Below are positions 1-8,377 of a stretch of 64,000 nucleotides of DNA, in pieces. Origin of the DNA: SB11 sp035906255 (GTDB lineage: Bacteria > Bacteroidota > Bacteroidia > UBA8524); assembly GCA_035906255.1 (NCBI GenBank), contig JAMIFM010000019.1:1-64000 (forward strand). Reading direction: 5' to 3'. The notes under the pieces were generated by a model. It saw only the letters and a list, made by a program, of their open reading frames with translations. It searched no databases and was not told the origin of the DNA. How positions within the stretch are numbered: position 1 is the first letter of the stretch; the number at the start of each line of letters is the position of its first letter. A program made the translations under genes and the position numbers.

Positions 1-10
1 TATGGCTGTT

Positions 11-2146
11 TTAGCCCCAAGTACTATTGCTTTTATCCAGCAAATAGGTATATATCTCTTCTTGCGAACGGATAACGGGTAGCGAAAACGTGCGGAAGCT
101 GTTATCGTTTTCACCGTCAATAATGCGGGCTTTCACATTATCGCGCCACTGTATCTCTAAAATATCTTTTATCGATTTGCGTATCTCATTATCGAATATT
201 GGGAAAGCCACCTCAATACGTTTTTCAAGGTTGCGTCCCATCCAGTCGGCAGAAGCAAGATAGCATTTTTCTGCCCCGTCGTTGCAGAACATATAACAGC
301 GGGTGTGCTCTAAAAACTTATCTACTATGCTGATAATTTCAATGTTTTCGCTCAGTTTTGGGATACCGGGTTTCAAGCAACAGATGCTGCGAATAATCAA
401 ACGGATTTTAACCCCAGCTTTTGATGCTGCATACAGTTTGTTTATTACTTCTTCATCCACCAAGCTGTTCATTTTGGCAAATATCCATGCCTCTTTGCCC
501 TTTTTGGCGTTGCGTATTTCGTTTTCAATCAAATGCAAGAACTCGTTTTTCATGTAAAACGGAGCTACCAGCAAATGTTTGAAGGTGTAGTTGATGCGCG
601 GAAAATTATTGATGAAGCTAAACAGCTTTATGGCTTCGGAAGTGAGACGTTTATCGGCGGTAAGCAACCCCATATCACAGTACAGGCGGGCAGTTACGCC
701 GTTATAGTTACCTGTTGAGAAGTGTGCATAGTGCACGGTACGGCCGTTTTCTTTGCGGTAGATAAGACATACTTTGCCGTGTATTTTGTGGCTGGGTTTA
801 CCAAAAATTACCTTAGCACCTTCTTCTTGCAAGCGTTGTGTCCAATACAGGTTTGATTCTTCGTCAAAACGGGCTTGCAATTCAATTACAGCGGTAACGT
901 CTTTACCGTTTTTAACAGCGTTTATCAGGGCATTAGCAATGTTTGAATTGCGTGCCACGCGGTACAGGGTAATTTTAATGGCTTGTACACCGGGATCGAT
1001 AGCCGCCTCGCGCAACATCCGTATCAGGTAGTCAAAAGAGTGATAAGGATGGTGCAGCATAATGTCTCCCTCTTTCATTGCATCAAAAATCATTTTTGAT
1101 TTTTCGATACGGGGGATGGGTATCGGTTGCAGTGCAGGGTATTTATATTTTTCAAGTCCTGCCGTGGGGAAGTTTCCAAAATCTTTAAAGTTGTGGTAGC
1201 GACTGCCGGGTTGAAGGCTGTGTGAGGGTAAACGCAGTTTTCCGATAATAAATTGCAGCATATCCTCAGGTATTTCCCTATCGAAAATAAATCGTACGGG
1301 AGCACCCTTTTGGCGTTGTTTAAGGCTTTTGGTGATTTTTTCAATCAACGGTTCGGCAATTACCGAGTCAGAATCAATATCTAACTCTGCATCACGAGTC
1401 AGTTTTACCGTGTAGGCTTCAAACGTATCGTAGTCAAAACTCGAGAATATCTCATCCAAAGAGTTACGTATCACATCGTCTAACAAAATGACGTAGGTGT
1501 TCTCATCGGTCTTTTGCAGCACATAAAAACGGCCTACTATTTCGCTGGGTACTTCAATAAGGGCATATTTCTGCCTAAGTCCCCCATCTTTGCGGCTCAT
1601 TTTCACTGCTTGATAGATGGATTTATCCCTCAAAAAAGGGAAGTCGCGCAAGTGGTCTAATATTATCGGGAACAGACTGGGCAATACCTGTGTTTTAAAA
1701 TACACCCGTAATTCATCGCGTTGGCGGTGGTTTAGTTGGGTTTCATCAAGAATAAATACTTTTTGTTTAAGCAATTCGTCTTTAACGTGCTCAAACGTTT
1801 TACTAAAGTTTTCTTGTTGTGCTAAAACAGTTTGCTGTATTGTATTCAACAACTGCTGGCTGTCGGCCATGCCCTTCAATTTGTTACGGCGTTGGTATTC
1901 AATCAGCCTGCGTAAGCTGGCTACCCGCACCCTAAAAAACTCATCTAAATTGGATGAGAAAATGGATAAGAACTTCAGTTTTTCCAGTAATGGTACATTA
2001 GGGTCGATGGCTTCTTGCAGTACACGTTCATTAAATGTAAGCCAGCTTAATTCACGATTTTTAATCGTTTCAACAGGTTTGGCTGTTTCTTTAACTTTTT
2101 TTATCAGTGTTTTTATAACCTTCTTTTTTACCGTCATAGCTCCCAT
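11..2146 (-). CDS. ppk1: Polyphosphate kinase 1
   Basis: Makes inorganic polyphosphate reversibly from the gamma-phosphate of ATP, normally at the inner membrane. The 711-residue length is usual for PPK1. The N-terminal domain holds the family signature around NRELSWLTFNERVLQEA and LSIFSSNLDEFFRVRV. The C-terminal catalytic half contains ITLYRVA, the histidine-bearing KIHGK and the HFSTGNYN motif, consistent with the phospholipase-D-like fold in which a histidine is autophosphorylated. Translation could also begin three codons later at MTVKKK, a lysine-rich start. The gene lies 27 bp downstream of the endonuclease/phosphatase-family gene on the same strand, so co-transcription is likely. Its stop codon is complete within the window. 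Identification is firm. Confidence 0.96.
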   Translation of the reverse strand: MGAMTVKKKVIKTLIKKVKETAKPVETIKNRELSWLTFNERVLQEAIDPNVPLLEKLKFLSIFSSNLDEFFRVRVASLRRLIEYQRRNKLKGMADSQQLLNTIQQTVLAQQENFSKTFEHVKDELLKQKVFILDETQLNHRQRDELRVYFKTQVLPSLFPIILDHLRDFPFLRDKSIYQAVKMSRKDGGLRQKYALIEVPSEIVGRFYVLQKTDENTYVILLDDVIRNSLDEIFSSFDYDTFEAYTVKLTRDAELDIDSDSVIAEPLIEKITKSLKQRQKGAPVRFIFDREIPEDMLQFIIGKLRLPSHSLQPGSRYHNFKDFGNFPTAGLEKYKYPALQPIPIPRIEKSKMIFDAMKEGDIMLHHPYHSFDYLIRMLREAAIDPGVQAIKITLYRVARNSNIANALINAVKNGKDVTAVIELQARFDEESNLYWTQRLQEEGAKVIFGKPSHKIHGKVCLIYRKENGRTVHYAHFSTGNYNGVTARLYCDMGLLTADKRLTSEAIKLFSFINNFPRINYTFKHLLVAPFYMKNEFLHLIENEIRNAKKGKEAWIFAKMNSLVDEEVINKLYAASKAGVKIRLIIRSICCLKPGIPKLSENIEIISIVDKFLEHTRCYMFCNDGAEKCYLASADWMGRNLEKRIEVAFPIFDNEIRKSIKDILEIQWRDNVKARIIDGENDNSFRTFSLPVIRSQEEIYTYLLDKSNSTWG

Positions 2147-2173
2147 CCTGAATACTTTGCTAAGTTACAAGCT

Positions 2174-3199
2174 CTATTTTTTTACCGATAAATAAATATA
2201 CACAGGGAAATGGTCGCTGTACCCGCCCAAATATTTTTTACCGCCAAACGTGCGCATGGGTGAGCCAAGGTATTTTGGTTCGGTTTGTTTCATCCAATCC
2301 TCGGCCACAATAGCGGCACTCTCTTTCACATATTGCAAACCGTTGTTACCAATATATAAATCTGCATTTACAATTATTTGGTCAAGCATATTCCATTCTT
2401 CACGGTATTTGTATGAACCAAGCCCATTGTTTTTTAAAGGATACATTAAGTTATACATGGGTTTGGGTTTTTCTTTCACTGCGGGGTCAGTGGCTCCAAT
2501 CACCTTGCTGATGCTGCTATCGGCAGGCTCATCGTTAAAATCGCCCATAATTAAGATGTTTTCGTTTTTGTTTGCCGCCAGCAAAGAATCTGCCGCGTGT
2601 CTCACCACATTGGCCGCCGCAATACGTTTATATTCTGATTTTTCACGTCCTTCTGACCGTGATGGGAAATGGCATACCATAAACGTAATGCCTTTTTCTT
2701 CCAACTCGGTTTGCACCATTAAAACATCACGGGTTACAGGCACGCTATCGGGTAAATCAACACGCAGCGTGGTAAAGCTAACCCAAGGCAATACATCCTC
2801 TTTGTATATCAATGCCACATCAATACCCCGTGCATCGCGCATATCCTGCATCACAATGCCGTAGTTCATTTTTTTAAGTGCAGGGGTATTTATCAGGTCT
2901 TTTACTACCCTGCTGTTTTCAATCTCACACAAACCCAATACATCAGGTCCTTTACCATTGTTCATTGTGCTGATAACCTTGGCAAGGTTAGCCAACTTGT
3001 TTTGGTAGCGTTCATTTGTCCATTGGTTTTCTCCCGCAGGGGTAAACTCTTCGTCTTTTATGGTTTTGTCATCCAGTGTGTCAAACAGGTTTTCAACGTT
3101 ATAAAAGGCAACCATGTAGTTGCCGTCGGCATTTTGCCCCCAAGTGGTAGTACTAACCAGTACAAAAAATACGGCGGCGAATAGCGGATAAAACTTCAT
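2174..3199 (-). CDS. Secreted endonuclease/exonuclease/phosphatase family protein
   Basis: A 341-residue exported protein. It has a signal peptide of about 21 residues (hydrophobic core LFAAVFFVLVSTTTWG, then QNADG) and an EEP-fold (DNase I-like) domain. Visible family motifs are MVAFYNVENLFDT (metal-binding Asn and Glu), DVLGLCEIEN, VCHFPSRSEG, IMGDFNDEP (catalytic Asp/Asn) and the C-terminal GGYSDHFPVYIYL with the SDH triad. The family cleaves phosphodiesters in nucleic acids, phosphoinositides or similar substrates; the substrate here cannot be told from sequence. Export suggests a periplasmic or extracellular role. It is the first gene of a likely two-gene unit with ppk1 and is divergent from glmM. 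Confidence 0.87.
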   Translation of the reverse strand: MKFYPLFAAVFFVLVSTTTWGQNADGNYMVAFYNVENLFDTLDDKTIKDEEFTPAGENQWTNERYQNKLANLAKVISTMNNGKGPDVLGLCEIENSRVVKDLINTPALKKMNYGIVMQDMRDARGIDVALIYKEDVLPWVSFTTLRVDLPDSVPVTRDVLMVQTELEEKGITFMVCHFPSRSEGREKSEYKRIAAANVVRHAADSLLAANKNENILIMGDFNDEPADSSISKVIGATDPAVKEKPKPMYNLMYPLKNNGLGSYKYREEWNMLDQIIVNADLYIGNNGLQYVKESAAIVAEDWMKQTEPKYLGSPMRTFGGKKYLGGYSDHFPVYIYLSVKK

Positions 3200-3313
3200 A
3201 AAAAATTATTGGCGTTTAATGTTCTGCAAAACGCGAAAATACAAGCCCTGCGCTTACGGTGTATGTTAAATTTTAAAACACAAAAAACACAGGCAGGTTA
3301 CGTTGGCTTTTAG

Positions 3314-3321
3314 TACCTTTG
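3314..3321 (+). promoter_or_regulatory. Bacteroidota -7 promoter element upstream of glmM
   Basis: TACCTTTG matches the Bacteroidota primary sigma factor -7 consensus TAnnTTTG and lies 14 bp before the glmM ATG at 3336. No convincing -33 TTG at the right spacing was seen, so this is a single-element match. Confidence 0.45.
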
Positions 3322-3335
3322 CAAACTTTTAATTT

Positions 3336-4721
3336 ATGACCTTAATAAAATCTATTTCAGGAATAAGGGGGACGATAGGAGGCAAAGCAGGCGATGGCTT
3401 AACTCCGGGTGATGTTGTGAAGTTTACTGCCGCATACGCAACTTGGCTTAAAACAAAAACCGATAACAGGAAGGTTGTAATTGGACGTGATGCCCGCATA
3501 TCGGGCGAGATGGTGAACCATCTTGTGGTGGGAACTTTGCTCGGGTTGGGTTTTGATGTGTTGGATTTGGGATTAAGCACCACGCCGACTGTTGAGATTG
3601 CCGTGCCTGATGAAAACGCAGCGGGTGGCATAATACTTACTGCCAGCCACAATCCTAAACAATGGAATGCTTTGAAGTTGTTGAACGATAAAGGCGAATT
3701 TATATCGGGTGAGGATGGAGCGGAGTTATTGGCTATTGCCGAGGAAGCAGCGATTGAGTACGCTACGGTAGATGAGATAGGGGCGTACAGCAAAGACGAT
3801 TCGTACATTGATAAACATATAGAGAAAATACTTGCCCTGCCGCTGGTGGATGTAAAAGCCATTAAAGCCAAAAACTTTAAAATAGTGGTGGATGCTGTAA
3901 ACAGCTCGGGCGGTATTGCTGTGCCTAAGTTATTACACGCTTTGGGAGTGAAGGAAGTTATAGAAATGTTCTGTACCCCTGATGGTAAGTTTCCGCACAA
4001 TCCTGAACCATTGCCCGAACACCTGAGTGCTATTTGCGGTGAGGTGAAGTTTCATAAAGCTGACTTGGGTATTGTGGTTGACCCTGATGTTGACCGCCTT
4101 GCACTGGTGAGTGAAGACGGCAGCACTTTTGGTGAAGAATATACCTTGGTAGCAGTTGCTGATTACGTGCTTAAAAACGTAAAAGGCAATACGGTATCAA
4201 ACCTATCATCGTCGCGTGCGTTGCGTGATGTGACCGAAAAACACGGCGGTAAATATTTTGCAAGTGCTGTGGGCGAGGTAAACGTGGTGAAGATAATGAA
4301 GGAAGAAAACGCAGTAATTGGCGGCGAAGGTAACGGCGGTATTATTTACCCTGAGTTGCACTACGGCCGTGATGCGTTGGTGGGTATAGCCCTGTTCCTT
4401 TCACACCTTGCCAAATTTGACAAAATGGCTTCGATATTGCGCAATACTTATCCTGATTACCATATCTCTAAAAATAAAATCCAATTGACGGATGATATTG
4501 ATTTGGATGCGGTAATGAAAAAGGTGCGCGAAAAATACAAAGCACAGCCTGTGAATTTGATTGACGGGTTGAAAATTGAGTTTGACAGCGAGTGGGTACA
4601 TCTTCGCAAATCAAATACAGAGCCTATTATCCGCATATATTCTGAAAGCCAAAGCGAAAACACAGCAAATGCGTTGGCTCAGAAGATTATGAATGATATT
4701 AAAGAGATTTTGAAAGACTAA
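3336..4721 (+). CDS. glmM: Phosphoglucosamine mutase (phosphohexomutase family)
   Basis: Interconverts glucosamine-6-phosphate and glucosamine-1-phosphate on the way to UDP-GlcNAc for peptidoglycan and LPS. The 461-residue protein has the four-domain alpha-D-phosphohexomutase layout. ISGIRGTIG is at the N-terminus. The active-site phosphoserine loop TASHNP is near residue 105. The metal-binding loop DPDVDRLA is near residue 248. The sugar-binding GEGNGG is near residue 330, and the C-terminal phosphate-binding loop RKSNTEPIIRIYSE is present. GlmM is preferred over phosphomannomutase because this family form is the usual single copy in Bacteroidota, but sugar specificity cannot be proven by eye. 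It is monocistronic and divergent from the nuclease gene. Confidence 0.88.
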   Translation: MTLIKSISGIRGTIGGKAGDGLTPGDVVKFTAAYATWLKTKTDNRKVVIGRDARISGEMVNHLVVGTLLGLGFDVLDLGLSTTPTVEIAVPDENAAGGIILTASHNPKQWNALKLLNDKGEFISGEDGAELLAIAEEAAIEYATVDEIGAYSKDDSYIDKHIEKILALPLVDVKAIKAKNFKIVVDAVNSSGGIAVPKLLHALGVKEVIEMFCTPDGKFPHNPEPLPEHLSAICGEVKFHKADLGIVVDPDVDRLALVSEDGSTFGEEYTLVAVADYVLKNVKGNTVSNLSSSRALRDVTEKHGGKYFASAVGEVNVVKIMKEENAVIGGEGNGGIIYPELHYGRDALVGIALFLSHLAKFDKMASILRNTYPDYHISKNKIQLTDDIDLDAVMKKVREKYKAQPVNLIDGLKIEFDSEWVHLRKSNTEPIIRIYSESQSENTANALAQKIMNDIKEILKD

Positions 4722-4780
4722 TTTTAGAATTTGAGATTTCAAATTTGAAATTATATAAAGGGTGTCTTTTGTGTGGTTGT

Positions 4781-4804
4781 CATATTGAGCGGAGTCGAAA
4801 TATG
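4781..4804. repeat. REP-like short palindromic element between glmM and ychF
   Basis: CATATT and AATATG form inverted arms around a TGAGC-GGAGTCGA core. The core resembles the short dispersed elements with 'GAGCGGAGTCGAA' that I recall from intergenic regions of Bacteroidota genomes. It lies in the 140-bp spacer between two co-oriented genes. Only one copy is visible here, so the repeat status rests on recollection rather than on this window. Confidence 0.4.
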
Positions 4805-4861
4805 TGTGTAGGCCAAACGAAAGCACCTAAATACCAATAACTAATAATCGATAACTGAACC

Positions 4862-5965
4862 ATGGCATTACAATGCGGTATAGTTGGGCTACCCAACGTA
4901 GGTAAATCAACCCTTTTTAATTGCTTGAGCAATGCAAAAGCGCAGGCGGCAAACTTTCCTTTTTGTACCATTGAGCCTAATGTGGGTGTAATTACTGTGC
5001 CCGATGAAAGGTTGAACGAACTTGCAAAGTTGGTAACCCCCCAACGGATAGTTCCCACAACGGTAGAGATTGTTGATATTGCGGGCCTTGTGAAAGGTGC
5101 CAGCAAAGGCGAAGGTTTGGGTAATCAGTTTTTGGGCAACATACGCACTACCGATGCTATTATACACGTGGTACGCTGCTTTGATGATGATAACGTGATA
5201 CACGTTGACGGCAGTGTTGACCCGGTGCGCGATAAAGAAATTATTGATACAGAGCTGCAACTGAAAGACCTTGATACTGTTGACAAGAGATTGGCTAAAG
5301 TTGCTAAGCAAGCCAAAACAGGGGGCGACCCGTTGGCGAAGAAAGAAGCTGATTTGCTGGAGCGGATTAAAGAGGTGTTGGAGCAAGGAAAATCAGCAAG
5401 GGTGGTTGAGCCTCAAAACGAAGATGAAAAGCGTTTGTTGAAAGAGTTTCAGTTGCTTACCAGCAAACCTATATTATACGTATGCAATGTGGATGAGGGC
5501 AGCGTTGTAAACGGTAACCATCACACTGAACGTTTTAAAGCTGCTGTTGCCGAAGAAAGGGCAGAAGTTCTTATTATAAGTGCTGCTATTGAAGCGGATA
5601 TTGCCCAGCTTGAAAGTTTTGAAGACCGTATGGCGTTTTTGAACGACTTAGGTTTGCAAGAATCAGGCGTGGCTAAGTTAATAAAAGCTGCATACCGCTT
5701 GCTTGAATTGATTACCTATTTTACAGCAGGTGTGCAAGAAGTGCGTGCATGGACAATTACTGAAAATACCAAAGCACCACAAGCTGCTGCTGTGATACAT
5801 ACTGATTTTGAAAAAGGATTTATCCGTGCTGAGGTGATACATTACCAAGATTATATTTCACTGGGTAGTGAATCTGCTTGCCGCGATGCAGGTAAACTGA
5901 ATGTTGAAGGCAAAGAATATGTAGTGCAAGATGGGGATGTGATGCACTTTAGGTTTAATGTGTAA
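4862..5965 (+). CDS. ychF: Ribosome-binding ATPase YchF (Obg/TRAFAC family)
   Basis: A cytoplasmic P-loop NTPase that binds ribosomes and prefers ATP in the characterised orthologues. It is linked to translation and oxidative-stress responses. The 367-residue length fits the family. The G1 motif GLPNVGKSTLFN starts at residue 8. The switch region NFPFCTIEPNVGV, the G3 motif DIAGLVKGAS and the NVDE motif (replacing the GTP-specifying NKxD) follow, which is diagnostic for YchF over Obg. The C-terminus is a TGS domain (TFFTAGVQEVRAWT-like region, then QDGDVMHFRFNV). A strong bidirectional terminator follows 24 bp after the stop. Identification is firm. Confidence 0.96.
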   Translation: MALQCGIVGLPNVGKSTLFNCLSNAKAQAANFPFCTIEPNVGVITVPDERLNELAKLVTPQRIVPTTVEIVDIAGLVKGASKGEGLGNQFLGNIRTTDAIIHVVRCFDDDNVIHVDGSVDPVRDKEIIDTELQLKDLDTVDKRLAKVAKQAKTGGDPLAKKEADLLERIKEVLEQGKSARVVEPQNEDEKRLLKEFQLLTSKPILYVCNVDEGSVVNGNHHTERFKAAVAEERAEVLIISAAIEADIAQLESFEDRMAFLNDLGLQESGVAKLIKAAYRLLELITYFTAGVQEVRAWTITENTKAPQAAAVIHTDFEKGFIRAEVIHYQDYISLGSESACRDAGKLNVEGKEYVVQDGDVMHFRFNV

Positions 5966-5988
5966 TCTTAATCTTATAAGAATAAAAG

Positions 5989-6016
5989 AAAAGGACGGCC
6001 ATTGGCCGTCCTTTTT
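5989..6016. terminator. Bidirectional rho-independent terminator
   Basis: A perfect 12-bp stem, AAAAGGACGGCC with GGCCGTCCTTTT, encloses a 3-nt loop and is flanked by an A-run and a T-run. It sits between the convergent ychF and carbonic anhydrase genes and can serve both strands. Confidence 0.9.
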
Positions 6017-6038
6017 GCATTATGTAGTAATTCTTTAA

Positions 6039-6662
6039 TTAGTCGAAGAAAGTTACCCTGCCGTCTTCAATGTCGTGCAGGCCGCCGATTATTTTTATTT
6101 TCCCCTCTTTTTCAAGCCCTGCAAGAATGCTGCTCTCTTTGCGTATGCGTTCAATGGTATGGTACACATTCAGTTCGGTAACGTTGCCTACAAACTCTTT
6201 GTTGCTGCCGGTACGGTTTTCAGTGCTTTTGGTTTCCATATCAATGGCAGGCTGTACCTTTTTTAGCAGTCCCGTAAGGTGCCCCATTTCCACATGGTTG
6301 CAAGCACCGATAATAGCTCCGCATTTTGAGTGCCCCAATACAACAATTAGTTTTGAGCCTGCTACGTTGGTGGCAAATTCCATGCTGCCCAAAATATCCT
6401 CGTTCAAAACGTTTCCGGCAATACGTATGCTGAACACGTCTCCTAAGCCTTGGTCAAATATCAACTCAACCGACGTGCGTGAGTCGATACAGCTTAATAT
6501 TGTAGCAAAGGGATACTGTCCGGCAGAGGTTTCGTTTACTTGTTGCAACAGGTTGCGGTTAGCTTTCAGGTTTTTAACAAACCTGTCGTTACCTTCTTTC
6601 AAAAACTCAATTGCCATGTCAGGCGTCAGTTTAGCTTGGGTTTCTTTAGAGTGTGTTCTCAT
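6039..6662 (-). CDS. Beta-class carbonic anhydrase
   Basis: Hydrates CO2 to bicarbonate reversibly. The 207-residue protein carries the beta-class zinc site: Cys and the Asp-Arg dyad in ILSCIDSRTS (about residue 60), and the His and second Cys in VLGHSKCGAIIGA (about residue 112). It lacks an obvious signal peptide, so it is probably cytoplasmic. It follows the bestrophin gene by 21 bp on the same strand, and the two are probably one transcript. The pairing suggests that the bestrophin moves bicarbonate or another anion related to this enzyme's product; this is inference from context. Confidence 0.94.
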   Translation of the reverse strand: MRTHSKETQAKLTPDMAIEFLKEGNDRFVKNLKANRNLLQQVNETSAGQYPFATILSCIDSRTSVELIFDQGLGDVFSIRIAGNVLNEDILGSMEFATNVAGSKLIVVLGHSKCGAIIGACNHVEMGHLTGLLKKVQPAIDMETKSTENRTGSNKEFVGNVTELNVYHTIERIRKESSILAGLEKEGKIKIIGGLHDIEDGRVTFFD

Positions 6663-6683
6663 TGTATTTAGTAATATTAGGGG

Positions 6684-7580
6684 TTACATACTGTAAAAAC
6701 CTTCTGGCTGTATGGGTTTGGGTACGTTTTGTTCACCAATAAGCTGAAGTATATTTATTTCTATTGTTCTTGAAATTGTTGTCATTGCCGTATCCGTCGG
6801 CTTGTTTTCAAACGGGTCTTGCATATAGGTTGCACTGCGTTCTAACAAAAAGAATCCCACCGATATCACCAGCATAATCAGTATTTCAAAATGCAGCGGT
6901 ATGTCTTTTAATGAGATGGAAAGGAATACAACAAATATGTAAATGATAAAGTGCAGGAATATGCGGTAGGTTACAGGGAAAACCGTGTTTTTAATACGTT
7001 CGGCACCGCCCATAGCATCGCAAAGCCTCACCAGTGTGCTGTCTAATTGCAGTTGGGCAAACAATTCAAGTTTATCCTTATTTTTCAGTCGTGCTAAATC
7101 TGTCCTGTGTTGCTGCATTAGTGCCAGGGGCTTGTTGTTGTGATTATTCAAGTGGGCAAAATCAGTCTCATCCAAAAACTTTTGCAGCCCTTCCTGCGGT
7201 TTGCTGTTGCTGCGTAATGATTGTGTGAGGGCATAACACCAAGCTATTTGCCTAAGTGCCATTTTTTTGATGGTTACTTTCTCGTCTGTACTTACCAGCG
7301 ATTGCAGCTGCATGACGAAACTGCGCGAATCGTTTACAATGCTGCCCCAAAGCTTGCGGGCTTCCCACCATCTGTCATACGATTGGTTGAGTTTAAATGA
7401 CAGCAGTATTGAGATGGCAGTACCCATTATGGCCGTTATGGCTAAGGGTATATCCGGCAATGCTTCAATGTAGTGGTTTTTGAGTAGCGAAACCGTTGTA
7501 GCTAATACTATTACAAACAGAGTTTCGTACTTAACCTTGTTTATTATATAACGTACGGGTAGGTTTTTATTTAATAGCAT
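6684..7580 (-). CDS. Bestrophin-family anion channel
   Basis: A membrane protein of the bestrophin/UPF0187 family, whose members form pentameric anion channels. I place the start at the ATG ending at 7580 (MLLNKNLPVRYI, 298 residues). A promoter -7 element at 7592-7599 overlaps the upstream alternative start. Visible family features are ALPDIPLAITAIMGTAISILLSFKLNQSYDRWWEARKLWG near the N-terminus, hydrophobic segments around LHFIIYIFVVFLSI and ILIMLVISVGFFLL, and the C-terminal DPFENKPTDTAMTTISRTIEINIL. It is first in a two-gene unit with carbonic anhydrase and divergent from a TetR gene that might regulate it. Confidence 0.88.
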   Translation of the reverse strand: MLLNKNLPVRYIINKVKYETLFVIVLATTVSLLKNHYIEALPDIPLAITAIMGTAISILLSFKLNQSYDRWWEARKLWGSIVNDSRSFVMQLQSLVSTDEKVTIKKMALRQIAWCYALTQSLRSNSKPQEGLQKFLDETDFAHLNNHNNKPLALMQQHRTDLARLKNKDKLELFAQLQLDSTLVRLCDAMGGAERIKNTVFPVTYRIFLHFIIYIFVVFLSISLKDIPLHFEILIMLVISVGFFLLERSATYMQDPFENKPTDTAMTTISRTIEINILQLIGEQNVPKPIQPEGFYSM

Positions 7581-7591
7581 AGTATTGTGTG

Positions 7592-7620
7592 CAAAATTAT
7601 ACAAATACTATACCAAACAA
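7592..7620 (-). promoter_or_regulatory. Promoter of the bestrophin-carbonic anhydrase unit
   Basis: On the minus strand the element TAATTTTG (7599 down to 7592) matches TAnnTTTG. A TTG at 7620-7618 lies 18 bp upstream as a -33 element. It sits just before the ATG at 7580, and supports that start over the longer reading frame. Confidence 0.5.
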
Positions 7621-7637
7621 TAGCTTTACTATTAATT

Positions 7638-7668
7638 TTGATTGTTTTGATATTAGAAGTTACCTTTG
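7638..7668 (+). promoter_or_regulatory. Promoter of the TetR-family gene
   Basis: TTG at 7638-7640 and TACCTTTG at 7661-7668 are separated by 20 bp, matching the Bacteroidota -33/-7 pattern. The transcript would start about 15-18 bp before the ATG at 7692. Confidence 0.55.
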
Positions 7669-7691
7669 TGTAATTAAAAAATTAATGTGTA

Positions 7692-8372
7692 ATGGAGTTT
7701 CATGTTAGCTTTAAGTTGAATGAGCATATCTATTTGAAAGACCCTGAAAGCAGTGAGCTGGGAAAACAGATAGTTAAACAAGGCATTGATTTGATTTATG
7801 AATTGGGCTTTGAAAACTTTACGTTTAAGAAGTTAGCGGCAGCTATCAAAACTACCGAAGCTACTGTGTACCGCTATTTTGAAAACAAGCACAGGCTGTT
7901 GCTTTACATACTTAACTGGTATTGGAGCTACCTTGATTATATTGTTAATTACCAAATAACAAGTGTGGTTGCTACGGATGAAAAACTATCGTTGATAATA
8001 AAGTTGCTTACCAATGAGCTGCCCCCAAGCGTAGGACCGCTTGATTACAACAAAAAGTACCTGAATGAGATTGTAATTGCTGAGAGCAGCAAGGTGTATT
8101 TGGTAAAAGAGGTAAATGAAATAAACAAAGGGCAGGTGTTTAAGCCCTACAAAGAACTTTGTGCAACCATAGCCACTGCCATTACGGCATATAATCCTGA
8201 TTATAAATACCCACGTTCGCTTAGCAGCACGTTGATTGAGGCATCGCACCACCAACAGTTTTTTATGGAGCATTTGCCCAAGCTGACGGATGCAGCACAA
8301 GGGGAACGTGAGACTTTTGCAGCCTCTTTTTTAACCGATTTGATTTTTAAAACATTAAATGCACCTAAGTAA
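7692..8372 (+). CDS. TetR/AcrR-family transcriptional regulator
   Basis: A 226-residue DNA-binding regulator. The N-terminal TetR helix-turn-helix spans roughly residues 25-75, with GIDLIYELGFENFTFKKLA followed by the recognition region TTEATVYRYFENKHRLLLYIL. The remaining C-terminal helical domain is of a type common in Bacteroidota and has no recognisable ligand signature. It is divergent from the bestrophin-carbonic anhydrase pair, with about 110 bp between the two starts. That is a classic arrangement for a local repressor, but no clear palindromic operator was identified. Its stop is 5 bp from the stop of the convergent FAD oxidoreductase gene. Confidence 0.86.
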   Translation: MEFHVSFKLNEHIYLKDPESSELGKQIVKQGIDLIYELGFENFTFKKLAAAIKTTEATVYRYFENKHRLLLYILNWYWSYLDYIVNYQITSVVATDEKLSLIIKLLTNELPPSVGPLDYNKKYLNEIVIAESSKVYLVKEVNEINKGQVFKPYKELCATIATAITAYNPDYKYPRSLSSTLIEASHHQQFFMEHLPKLTDAAQGERETFAASFLTDLIFKTLNAPK

Positions 8373-8377
8373 TAGCA

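Noticed and set aside
3329..4000. A long minus-strand frame (223 codons) opposite glmM
   Set aside because: It mirrors glmM codons, has a Ser/Thr/Asn-rich composition typical of shadow frames and no motif.
4731..4757. AT-rich palindromes (ATTTCAAATTTGAAAT) after glmM and a related one at 40077-40104
   Set aside because: They are low-complexity AT dyads, likely to recur by chance; no GC stem for a terminator. Kept only as a note.
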